NCBI GenBank assembly: GCA_028274465.1
Contig: CM051457.1
Coordinates: forward strand, 70,902,496 to 70,966,495
DNA: 64,000 bases
Direction: 5' to 3'
Source: Plantago ovata
Taxonomy: Eukaryota > Streptophyta > Magnoliopsida > Lamiales > Plantaginaceae
In this document: positions 10,206 through 20,414 of the stretch, piece after piece
Layout: each line of letters begins with the position of its first letter
Numbering within the stretch: the stretch's first letter is position 1
Made by a program: the position numbers and the translations under genes
The notes under the pieces: generated by a model
Told to the model about the DNA's origin: nothing
Seen by the model: the letters and a program-made list of their open reading frames with translations, nothing else
Databases searched by the model: none

Positions 10206-11101
10206 TTTCTCAGCTGAATCCTGAAGTGTTCAAGGATATAGCATATTTTTAGTCCATACATGACTGGGAAGGTAGGTGAGACCTTGTTGTCTTCAACCTT
10301 GACCTTGAATTTAGTAACACAATCAACAAGTCTGTTGAAAATGTACTTTGCCCAGTTGAGCTCGGTTTTGTTCTCATGTATATGCATCAGCAGCGGCCAC
10401 CTTCTCAAGCCTACTTGGTCTATACCTCTGACTTGGGAGTCTAAGACTTTGATTAGTAGCAGAGCTACTAGACCAAGTGAATGGCAGAGATGCTTTCTCT
10501 TAACGTGCTTTGTCCAAGTCACGGGAGCAATCTCTCCTTTCTTCATTTTCTCATTTATGACATCACTATAGAAGGCTTCGATTTCTTCATCAGTGGCAGT
10601 GATGTCATCTTCAGTTCCAGTGGTTGGAATCTGAAAGATGTTCGCTAAATCAGTCCATTTCAGGACGATTTGCACACCTTGAACTGTGGTGGAAATCACT
10701 TTTTCAGTGACTCCTTGACCATCAGTCAGAGTCTGGATTTCTGCATTGTTGTAGAATTCCATTGTGTCTAACATACTCACTTTCTTAGGGCGAGCAGTTA
10801 TGAAGAGATTAAGGCCTTGTTGTTTTATCAAGTCAAGCGCCTCCTCATTTTCACCGTCAAGTTCTTGATCATAGAAGTATCGTATATACTTCACTTTGGC
10901 GAATCCGTCCCATTGCATCATCATTTCACACTTTGCAGTGTCTAGATATGCAGGCGACATGGGTCTTTCTGTTACTCGATCGTTCTTCAACACAATTTTC
11001 ACTGTGTTGGTTGCTGGAGTTATAATCGGAGCAGTGCTTTTTCCAGCACTGTCAATCTTTGATGATTTAGAGGTCTTGGAGGACTGTCTCTTTGGGGCCA
11101 T
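10206..11101 (-). pseudogene. Sire-2 ORF3, truncated at element B
   Basis: It starts at the ATG 11099-11101 and is open for about 298 codons before running into the element B LTR, whose sequence then supplies a chance tail to 10091. It holds the N-terminal Ser/Lys-rich segment and the conserved KHVKRKHLCHS region. Unlike Sire-1 and Sire-3 it has no internal stop in this part, so it is the best copy of the ORF3 N-terminal domain in the window. The NLS-like and acidic parts and the intron-like segments are missing. Confidence 0.82.
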
Positions 11102-12019
11102 TTCTTATATAGGGTGAGAAATGTACGAAAAAGATTACTTTTCTTTTTGACCGGAGGTACAGCGAATTCAGGCACAGGCTATAAAATTTGCAGAGAAAGG
11201 AAATGTGGGTTACAAAATTTTGTCTTTCTCTAACTCCTTGTTTATATAGTATCTCTGGTTTGCAAGAAGCTCAATCGATTTTGAGTTCTCAACAAGGGTA
11301 AATCAGAGATTCAACAGCGTTAGTGGAGCCTTTGCAGTAAATGCGTAGTGGTCCACTAACAAAAACCGTCGGAGCACTCTTTTTCTTTGCAATATTAACC
11401 GTCAGATAAAAAACTACTTTAAATCAATGGCCACGATTGTATTTCATGTCATGATTATTAGCGAGTTTATCTGTGCCCTATTAACGTCACAAATTGATTT
11501 TACCTAGATTTATGGGATTTGATTGCTTGCTGAAGTAAACAAGAATCTTTTCAGCGAGTTTGTGTAACCAGCCTTGTTATTTGCTGAAAGATCCCCGTTA
11601 ATTAGATATCTCATATTTCCTTAAATTAAAAGACATTTCTGAGTTCCCGTCTCAGTAAATTCTTTTCGTCTTGAGATATCTTTTGGTAAAATCTGAGAAG
11701 TGAGTTTGCTCTTTTCCGAGTTCCCGTCTCAGAATTTTCCTTTGATACTTGAATACCTGTTTCAGTATCTTTGATTGTCTGAATGCCCGTTTCAGCAATC
11801 TTTAAGGTTTCTCTCTTACTGAGTGCCCGTCTCAGCAAGTGATTAAGTTTCCTAACAAATACCCGTTTTGAAGAAATTACTTGTTGAATGCCTGTTTCAG
11901 CAATCATGTGGTGACCTATCATTTCTTTTTAGAAGAAATCAGTGGAAGGAGCTTTTATTCAAGTAAGCATACTTTGGCTTGCTGAATGCCTGTTTCAGCA
12001 ATCTGCCAATTGTATCCCG
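11102..12019 (-). repeat. Sire-2 pol-ORF3 spacer with degenerate repeats
   Basis: It is homologous to 2791-3697 and 44313-45217. Between about 11640 and 12005 there are at least seven units with the core GARTNCCYGTYTCAG. The first 300 bases upstream of ORF3 are conserved leader-like sequence without an ORF. Confidence 0.7.
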
Positions 12020-13403
12020 TATTGAGGTAATTCAATCAATCCAAGGTTATACCTTAGCATTGCGAATCTGTTATCTGGTAGGGGCTTGGTAAAGATGTCA
12101 GCAAGTTGATCATCAGTACCTACTTTTACAACCTCAATATCTCCCTTTTCCACATGATCTCTAATGAAATGATGTCTAATATGCTTTGTCCTTGAGTGGA
12201 ACTTAGGATTTTGCGTGATAGCAATAGCACTTTTATTATCGCAGAAAATTGGTGTTTTCTTTGCAGAAATACCATAATCTCTTAATTGTTGCTGAATCCA
12301 TAGGATTTGAGCTATGCAATAACCAGCCGCAATGTACTCAGATTCAGTAGATGAATTGGCAACACAGGTTTGCTTCTTGCTGAACCATTATATTAATCAA
12401 GTACCTAGAAATTGACAAGTTCCAGAGGTACTTTTTCTATCAAGAGTTGATCCTCCATGATCAGCATCAGAATAACCAACCAATTCAAGTCCAGAATCTT
12501 TAGGATACCATAATCCAACATTGACTGTACCTTTGACATATTTCAGTATTTTAAGTGCCTTTTGTAGTCTGATTCTCTTGGATCAGATTGGAATCTTTCA
12601 CACACACAAACAGCATATTGAATGTCAGGTCTAATTGCTGTTAAATAAAACAAGGAACCAATGAGCTTCCTATACTTGTGTTCTTCAACACTTTTATCTT
12701 CTTTAGTATAGCTCAATTTTGTACCAACACTCATAGGGATCTTTTCAGGTTTTTCTTCCTCTTTGATCCTAAACTTTATGAGCATTTATGTCGCATACTT
12801 TGCTTGATTTATGAATATTCCATTTTTGAGTTGCTTGACTTGCAATCCTAGGAAATAATTTAATTTTCCCATCATACTCATTTCAAATTTGTTTGTCATG
12901 AGTTTTGCAAAATCATCACAAAGTTGCTTGTCCTTAGATCCAAATATTATGTCATCCACATAAATCTGAACTAAGAGTATTTTACCATCATGGTTCATGG
13001 TAAACAAAGTTTTGTCAACTTCACCTTTCTTGAAACCATTATCCAGCAAGAACTTAGCTAAGGTATCATACCAAGCTCTAGGTGCTTGCTTTAGACCATA
13101 TACAGCTTTCTGAAGCTTGTATACCATCTTGGTTTCTTAGGGAAGTTCAAAGCCAGGGGGTTGTTCCAAGTAGACTTTTTCAGCAAGTTCACCATTCAAG
13201 AATGCACTTTTAACATCCATTTGATAAACAATGAAGTCATTGTGAGCAGCAAAGGCCAAGAAAATTCTAATTGCATCCAATCTTGCAACTGGTGCATAAG
13301 ACTCATCATAGTCCAATCCTTCAGTCCGACTGTAACCTTGAGCAACCAAACGTGTTTTGTTCCTTGTTACTTCACCAGACTCAATCAGCTTGTTTCTGAA
13401 CAC
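12020..13403 (-). pseudogene. Sire-2 reverse transcriptase and RNase H, broken
   Basis: RT motifs include [51 protein letters not shown] and the catalytic LLVQIYVDDIIFGS (YVDD box, near 12955). The frame is interrupted near 13137 (stop) and 12785 (M for E/K change and stop), and again in RNase H. RNase H motifs continue to about 12020, where the natural stop codon is lost (TAC instead of TAA). The order RT-RNase H after integrase is the Ty1/copia arrangement. Confidence 0.85.
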
Positions 13404-13451
13404 CCACTTTGTACCAATAGCTTTCTTGCCTTCAGCAAGAGGTACAAGTTT

Positions 13452-15237
13452 CTAGACTTTGTTCCTTTCAAATTGATCCAATTCTTCTTGCATTGCCTTG
13501 ATCCATTCAGAATGCTTTAGAGCTTCTTCTATGGTCTTGGGTTCAATTTCTGAAACAAAGCAAGAGAACAAAGCTTCTACTTCTACGACATTTGCTTCTT
13601 CAGCAAGTCCATGAATAGCAGATACTTTTGACCTAGTCACTTGGCGTTTTTCAATATCACCAATCATATCCGTAGAGGGATGATCTCTAATCCATTTGTT
13701 AACAGGTTTTTTGCTCTTTGGATCTGGATAAGTTTGCTCATCAGCATGTGACTCTTCAGCATGTACTTGTTCAGTACTACTGGTATTTTGTTGTGTCTCT
13801 GCTGAGATTGGTTCATCAGCAACTTCTTGTTCAGCATTGCTAGATTGTGGTAACTCATCAGCAGGCACATGAAGTTGCATAGTTTCAGAAACATCCGGAG
13901 CAACTGCGTCTTTTGCTGGAAATTCTTTGTCATGAACTATATTTATCTTGTCATGACTTGGGGGAGGAGAGTCATTGTAAGAATCATCATTTAGTTCAAT
14001 TGACTTGATTTGCCTAGCATCATATTTAATTCTTTTCTCATGTATGATTAGCTTCTTCATACATTCTGATATTTCTTCTTCAGCAGGAACTCCTTGTGAC
14101 TTTTCGTAGAATACAACATGCACTGATTCTTCGATCTTTTGTGCCTTTTTGTTGTAAATTCTATAAGCTTTACTATGCAAGGAGTAACCAAGAAATATCG
14201 CTTCGTCTGCCTTTGGTTGAAATGTTCTTAGGTATTCTCTACCGTTGTTAAGAACGAAACACTTACAACCAAATACTCTTAGATGGGTGATCTTAGGATG
14301 TCTTCCAACAAATAACTCATAAGGAGTTTTGTTGTATTCCTTAGTAATCAGACATCTGTTTTGACTGTAACAGGCGGTATTAATTGCTTCAACCCAGTAA
14401 GCCTCACTTATTTCAGTGTCAGCAAGCATTGTTCTTGCGGCTTCTTTTAGGGTGCGATTCGTCCTTTCAGCAACACCGTTCTGTTGTGGTGTCCTTACTG
14501 AGGATAACTGATGTTGTATGCCTTTTGAAGTGCAATACTAAGTTATGTACTGGTTTACAAACTCAGTACCATGGTCTGTCCTTATGACTTTTACCTTGTC
14601 ATTTTTCATGACTTCAATCTTATTCAGCAAGTTAGGTATTTCAGTCCTTGTTTCAGATTTGTGTTTGATAAATACTTCCTCCGTTTCATTACAAAGTTCC
14701 TAAGGGAACTATTCATCGCGATCTTTGTCCACGTATAACTCTTAAATTACAATAGAGAAAAATATAATAAAATTATATTATGAAATTGATACAGTTTAAT
14801 TTAAAAGTTATACGTGGTCAAATGTCGCGATGAATAGTCCCCTTAGGAAATTTGTAATGAAACGGAGGAAGTACTACCCAAGTGAATCTCGAATAGTCAT
14901 CTACGACCACCAGACCATACTTCTTACCAGCATAGCTTCTTGAAGAAGATTCAAACAAGTCCATGTGCAAGAGTCGTAAAGGTTTTGTAGTTGACGGTAC
15001 TGCCTTGTTCTTGAAAGAAGATTTGGTTTGCTTTCCTTGCTGACATGCATTGCAAACACCATCCTTCTTAAAAGTAACCTTAGGTAATCCAACTACAAGT
15101 GCCTTTTTAGGCAGCTTATTCAGCGTCTTGAAGTTTAGGTGACTTGTTCGTTTATGCCATAACCATGCTTTTTCAGCAAGGCAATCATGATCTAAGACAA
15201 GGCATTTTTCAACGATTGTTGAAGACCAATCTACGGT
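13452..15237 (-). pseudogene. Sire-2 integrase and linker, interrupted by a MITE
   Basis: Reading from high to low coordinates, the GAG-pre-integrase HHCC region (WHKRTSHLNF ... GVCNACQQGK) is followed by the catalytic core: LLHMDLFESS gives the first Asp, VIRTDHGTEF the second and QQNGVAERKNRTLKEAAR the Glu. A 197-bp Stowaway MITE splits the core at 14675-14871, and a stop interrupts it near 14538. From 14429 to 13452 a long acidic linker leads to RT. The three catalytic acidic residues are still recognisable. Confidence 0.85.
14675..14871. mobile_element. Stowaway-type MITE
   Basis: The 197-bp element begins CTTCCTCCGTTTC and ends with its inverted repeat. It is flanked by TA at 14673-14674 and 14872-14873. 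The empty site is visible in Sire-3 (around 47866: GATGAATACTACCC). Nearly its whole length folds back on itself, with arms of about 80 bp. Confidence 0.92.
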
Positions 15238-15611
15238 CTACAAGCCTCCTAATCTTCTAGCAACCATAATAACCTTCTTTATCTCAAAGTCTATAAGTTT
15301 ACATTCATCACTTTTGATTTTGATGAAATATCCTTTATCAGCAAATTGATTCATGCTGAAAAGGTTAAACTTAAGATTTTTGACATAAAGAACTCCCGAA
15401 ATGGTAATGCATCCTAGCTTCACGTCACCTTAGCCTTTTGTAGAACCATAGCCTCCACCAGCAAACCTTATTGTTGGACCTTTAGACCACCGTCTATAGT
15501 TTATAAGGTTATTCTTGTTGCCCGTCATGTGCTTTCCACAACCACTGTCAAAGTGCCAGATTGCATCGTTTGTCTCCGTGGCTGAAGTCTGCACAATCAA
15601 GAGCAAACAAG
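15238..15611 (-). pseudogene. Sire-2 pol protease, broken
   Basis: The copia-type aspartic protease motif WHFDSGCGKHMTGN lies at about 15520-15560, followed by GGGYGSTKG and LGCITISGVLYVKNLKFNL. A stop (TAT changed to TAA) at about 15432 and another at 15238 break it. The protease frame is offset from the gag frame: the gag stop is at 15612-15614 and the protease Trp codon starts 56 nt further on, the same offset as in Sire-3. Confidence 0.8.
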
Positions 15612-16928
15612 TTAATTATCCAATATTGGATGTCCATTAACATGTTCAAGAATGCGTCCAGTGGAAACCCAAGTCTTAAGTTTTTCAACTTTGACTTGTT
15701 TTCTACTTGCTGAGGAACTAGGAGGTTTTGAGCCGAAAGACTTTTGATTCGTGCTGATCAAATCCACTTTCTGATGTGGTGTCTTGCTCGGTTGACCTTT
15801 TTGCTGAACATACTTTTCAGTAAGTTCTTTTCTAGCAAGGTTCCTTCTAGCCCTAGCGTTTTGAGTCTTGTCAGAACTCTTAGGCTTGGTTTTGTTCATC
15901 TCTTTGAAGTAACTTTGCTGACTTTGCTTATACTCATGAAAAAGTTGACTTTGCTTGGTTTTAAAACCGAGTCCACTTTTCAGAGAATGCTGAGCTTTTG
16001 TCTCAGCAACCTTACTTGATTCAGGTTTGTCAGCAAAGGTCTTCTGATTACTTTTAGTAATCTTCCTTTTTGTCTTAACAAATTGCTTTTCAGCAACTTG
16101 TTTGGCGGAATGCTTTACAACATCCTTTTTCTTTACAGTTTGCTTTTCAGCAACCTGTTTTCCTTTTAAAGTCTTGTTACTTTGAGTAGCAACAGCGGGC
16201 TTTACGGTCGTAGGTACTTGATTGCATTTTTCAGCAACCTTAGATTGACCAAACTGATAGAGTTCTGGTTGACCACTATCAGTAGCACGTACAAAGGAAA
16301 TTGGTGATTTGTCTTTACTCAAGATTATTACATCATCACCTTCATACGTTGCACCTAAACCTTCTTTTTGAGATGGATCTCTCAGATAAGAGTTTAGTTC
16401 AGTCAGCGTATTACTTGCATCAGCATAAGATTTGAAATTGATTTTCATCTTTTTAATTTCTTGGATTTCAGCAAGTAACTTTAGAATTGAGGACTGATAT
16501 TCTTCCAATTCTATTGCCATCTGAGAATTCTTCTATGTAGCTTCAGCAATCAACTTCTTAAGATGCACTATTTCCGCATCTTTCTTTTATGTATCTTCAT
16601 TTAGCAAGACATACTTTTCAGTAGTCTGCTTGGTCAGATTCTCAGCATTCTGTAGTTTCTCTTGCTGTTTGCTCAGAGTTTTCTCAAATCTTTCGATTTC
16701 TCCTTGAATCTTGTCAAGGTCAATCTCGTCTTCACTTTCTGAGTCAGAGTCAGAGTCAGAGGTAGGACTGTTTACCTGACCGGCCATGAGGCAGAATTCG
16801 TAGTTTGGCACATTTGGATAAGCTTCCATGGCTATTCCACAAACTTCCTTGCCAATCTCTACGTCAAGAGTGTCTTCTTCATCTTCAGTGTCTGAGCTTT
16901 CTTCCTCACTGTCTTCGGAGCTAGTATC
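15612..16928 (-). pseudogene. Sire-2 gag, C-terminal part
   Basis: This continues gag beyond the insertion of element A. It begins with an acidic Ser/Asp/Glu stretch near the junction, then SPTSDSDSDSESEDEIDLDK and a predicted coiled coil (16587-16730). A Lys-rich region with repeated KQVAEKQ motifs follows and ends in HPILDN and a stop at 15612. There is a stop near 16587. No zinc knuckle is present here because it lies on the other side of element A. Confidence 0.78.
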
Positions 16929-18090
16929 TGATGAATGTGTATTTTACACTTTCATTTGAGTCTTTTTCACCTAATTTAGCTATCCTCGATGTTAATTTAG
17001 CTATATTTTAGTGCATTTTATTAGAATAGTGTCACGTTTCCCTTTAGTTTTTATTTTACAGGTTTTGGTTCAAAAACGAGGTTTTCCGGGCAATTATATT
17101 GAAGTAGACAAGGAATTGGTGTTCCAGAAGCCTAATTGGAGTATCTGAAGGTTTCCTGATAGGATTTGAAGTCTAGGGGTCGAATCTGGAGGTTAGAAGG
17201 CCACTAGAAGTCAGAAACCGAGTCCGAAAAGGTGAAGAAATCCAAAAACGCGTCGAAAACGCGTATCTGGCCGAGTTTTACTCCCGGGCGAATGGCCTGG
17301 GATGTGGTGCGAATCGCCCCACACCAGGCGAGTCGCCCGGTGTGTGGGGCCCTTTGCCCCACACAATTCGTGGCCTATATATAGTTGCTCAGTTTTTCTC
17401 CGTTTTTCATATTTTTCCAAACCTTTTCTCTCACCTTTCTCTGTAGTTTTAGGTAGGAACTTCCCAGATCCTGTTCTGGGGGTTCATAGCTTAGGAGATA
17501 CTTTTTCTTAGCAGTTTGGAGCTTGTAAGATCGCGATTCTTCGGAGATTGACAACCTTCGGTTAGCTAAACTTCTCGTTGGTGATAGTATGTGAATTCTT
17601 AGCGAAGGGTTAATAATTATGCTAATAGCTATATCGCACATTATACTCCGTGTTATTGCTTTATTTCTTTGATCTATCTAAATCTCTATCTTCGTATTAT
17701 TGATTAATTATTGCACACAATTGGACAATTCATTGGTCTTTGACCTATCTAAATCTATATCTTCGTAGTGTTTGATAATTACAATTGGACAATTCATTGA
17801 TCACAGATCTCCATGCAAAACCGAGGAATTTATGCATGATTATTAACCCGTTATGCTTTGAAGGACCATACTATCACCAATCTCCATTATCTTTTAAGAA
17901 AAACCTTTTGCTAAACCGTCTGCTGTTTTATATTCTAAATTAGATTAGATAAAGCTAGTTATAGTCCTTAGAGATCGACACTCGAGGTTATTCTACTGCT
18001 ACACTACGGTTTTCGTTGTAGTTGTGAATTGCCTTTGGCTAAATAACAAATTTATTTGATTAATCGAGTCTGAGAAATTCGTGTTCATCA
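16929..18090 (+). repeat. Element A 5' LTR
   Basis: At 1162 bp it is about 90 bp shorter than the 3' LTR. The main difference is a deletion after CTTCGGT at 17562 (bases equivalent to about 22638-22729). The rest of the two LTRs agrees closely by eye. Confidence 0.92.
17285..17384 (+). promoter_or_regulatory. Element A LTR promoter: palindromes and TATA box
   Basis: GC-rich imperfect palindromes built on GGCGANTCGCC (17285-17365) lie directly upstream of a TATA box CTATATATAG at 17375-17384. The same arrangement occurs in the 3' LTR (22360-22459) and in element D. Transcription would start some 30 bp downstream, in the R region. Confidence 0.65.
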
Positions 18091-18093
18091 AAT

Positions 18094-18111
18094 TGGCGTC
18101 GTTGCCGGGGA
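18094..18111 (+). other. Element A primer binding site, tRNA-Asp
   Basis: TGGCGTCGTTGCCGGGGA begins 3 nt after the LTR. It matches the complement of the 3' end of tRNA-Asp(GUC) with one mismatch (T for C at position 6). Confidence 0.85.
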
Positions 18112-18237
18112 CTATACTCCTTTTTTCTATTTAATTTGTTTATATTTTCAGCATTCAATTCCTAGTTCTAGTAGTTTTAGTTTTCCTTTTTAATCTCTCT
18201 GTCTGATACTTCTTTCCTAGTCTGTTACAGATAGTGT

Positions 18238-20353
18238 ATGCCACATACACGATCTAGAGGAACACCGCTTGCTGATTCAATTGCTGTGATCGACAGAGTC
18301 TACCACCAAAGAAGGCGACTACTTCAAAGGCGTGAACTAGAGGAAATAGAGGATACCGATTTCTCTGAATCTCTACACAGTCTTTTCAAGGAAATCGACG
18401 GAATGGTAGAAGCTAGACCACTGAAAGCATGGGTTCAACCCTCCAAGGATCGTATGAGGGGACCGGCGATTGTTCTTTCGTCTGCAACTCGAGATTTGGA
18501 AATCAAGAACCACGCATTCCAACAACTTCCGAGGTTCTATGGCTTAGCAAGGGAAGATGTGATGGGGTACTTGCACGATATCGATGATTTCGTCAACCAA
18601 CTCCCACGACCCGGAGCTGAAATAACAACGGATGAGTTGAGGATGAAGGTTTTTGCTATGGGGCTTGGCGACAGAGCCAAGTCGTGGTTGAGTTCTCTAC
18701 CAGCAGGCTCGCTGGACACTTGGGAGAAGGTTTTTTCAGCTTTCATGGAAAAATACTTCCCTCACACCTTGACTACCGCGCTAAAGGCGCAAATCACTGG
18801 ATTCAAACAGGACTATGATGAGACCATCTACACCGCATTTGAGAGGTTCCAAGATCTCACGAACAAGTGCCCTCACCATGGTTTTGAGCTTTCTGACGTA
18901 GTCCAACACTTCTACAATGGACTAACCTTCAAGAACCAACAAGTGGTGGATTTCCAATGCCGAGGCAATATTTGGGAGGAAACCGCGGAAGCCGTCTGGG
19001 CAGTTTTCGAAAGGCTTGCTAAGGGTTCGCAGTTCAAAGACCCAAGGGCAATGGTTAGGAGACGTGGACCTGAAGCTCCACCTACTAAAGAAGCCCCTAT
19101 GTATAGGGGGAATGGGGATCAATTCGAGTGCTTTACCAACGAATTGAAGCAAGTCCTCAAGAGCGCCACTGGAACAACTGTTTCGAACGAAGTCTGCAGA
19201 ATATGCAAGAACTATGGGCATGGAGCTCATATGTGTAGATCGGAGCTTGCGTATGATGATGGCAACTGGGCTCAAGGAGGCGAAGAGGAAGACTTTGCTA
19301 CGGAGTTTGGCACTCAAGAAGCTAGCTACGGACAAGATGGTAGGAATCCTCGAGGTGGATTTTGGAGAAGAGGGTTCCGAAACAATCAAGGATATGCACC
19401 GGCTAGCCAAACTTATGGCCCTAACCAAGACCGTATTAGGCTTAACTATGGTAATGACCACTACGAAAACCCCGCTCCGAAAGAGCAACCGAAGTCGAAG
19501 TCGGCTCAACTGATGGAGAACTTGCAAAAGATGGTTGATCACACCCAAAGTTTTCTCAAACGCTATGAAGAAGATTCTGAGAAGACTAGGGCAAGGCTTG
19601 ATAGGTTGGAAGAGAGCACTAGGCTTGCCCAACAAAAGATGCAAGAGTTGATCGACCGAGGAGCAAGTAGGGAACAAGGCAAGCTGCCTAGCAACACTGA
19701 GAAGTCGATGTCCATTACCTTGGCGGGTGATCTACCTGTTGAAATCACCATCAAGAGGGTTGCTAAGTGCGAGTGTTGCAAGAAGAAAGGACCTTAGTTC
19801 TGACGAGAGTGAAGAGGAGCAAGAGGATCCCGAGCCACTCCCTCAAAGTTTCGATGTTAAGGTCGGGATTGGTGAGCTTGAAGATGTCCGTGCCACACTA
19901 GACACGGGATCCTAATCTAATGTGCTCCCTATGAATGTGTTCGAGAAGAGTAGCCTTGGAAAACTATCTGAGCATAAGGCTATTGTGCAACTGGCGGATG
20001 GATCCTTTGTGAGACCCGAAGGTGTTGTGAAGAATGTATTGGTCAAGATTGGTGAAGCTTCTATATACACCAATTTTGTAGTTGCGTCTACACCTGGGAC
20101 GGGGGATGTCATTCTCTTGCGGCGAACGTTCTTGACTAAGCTACGCTCCGTGATGGACATCTACCGAAGGACTTGCACTATTGAGGTGGATGGCAAGCGA
20201 CATGTGTTGCGAGCCATATCTGATCCACCTGATACTTCTCACATTATTAACTACTGTGGTCTTGCTGCCTATATTCATTCTTATTCACAGGTTTGTGGCA
20301 TGAAGAGGAGATCCATGAAGGAGAAGTCTAGTACCCTCAAGAAGAAGAGCTAG
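18238..20353 (+). pseudogene. Element A Gag-protease, disrupted
   Basis: The ATG at 18238 (MPHTRSRGTPLAD) opens a 519-codon frame. It contains a retrotransposon gag domain (around ELRMKVFAMGLGDRAKSWL), a complete CCHC knuckle CRICKNYGHGAHMC (near 19195-19236) and a coiled-coil-like Gln/Glu-rich C-terminus. A deletion near 19790 shifts the frame, ending Gag at 19797. The protease continues in another frame with LDTGS, immediately followed by a stop (TAC to TAA at 19912-19914), and then LPMNVFEKSSLGKL to the stop at 20353. Element E has the same protein in one open frame, so both lesions are secondary. Confidence 0.88.
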
Positions 20354-20396
20354 GCGCAGACAGGAGTCGAGTCAAAGACTTTAAACAATGGCGCTA

Positions 20397-20414
20397 TCCG
20401 GGAGGCAACCCGGA
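20397..20414 (+). promoter_or_regulatory. Conserved RNA hairpin after the gag-protease stop (element A)
   Basis: TCCGGG-AGGCAA-CCCGGA forms a perfect 6-bp stem 43 nt after the stop codon. Compared with element B, the two outer pairs are C-G to T-A and T-A to C-G. It is identical to the copy in E and absent after the pol gene of D. Confidence 0.72.
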
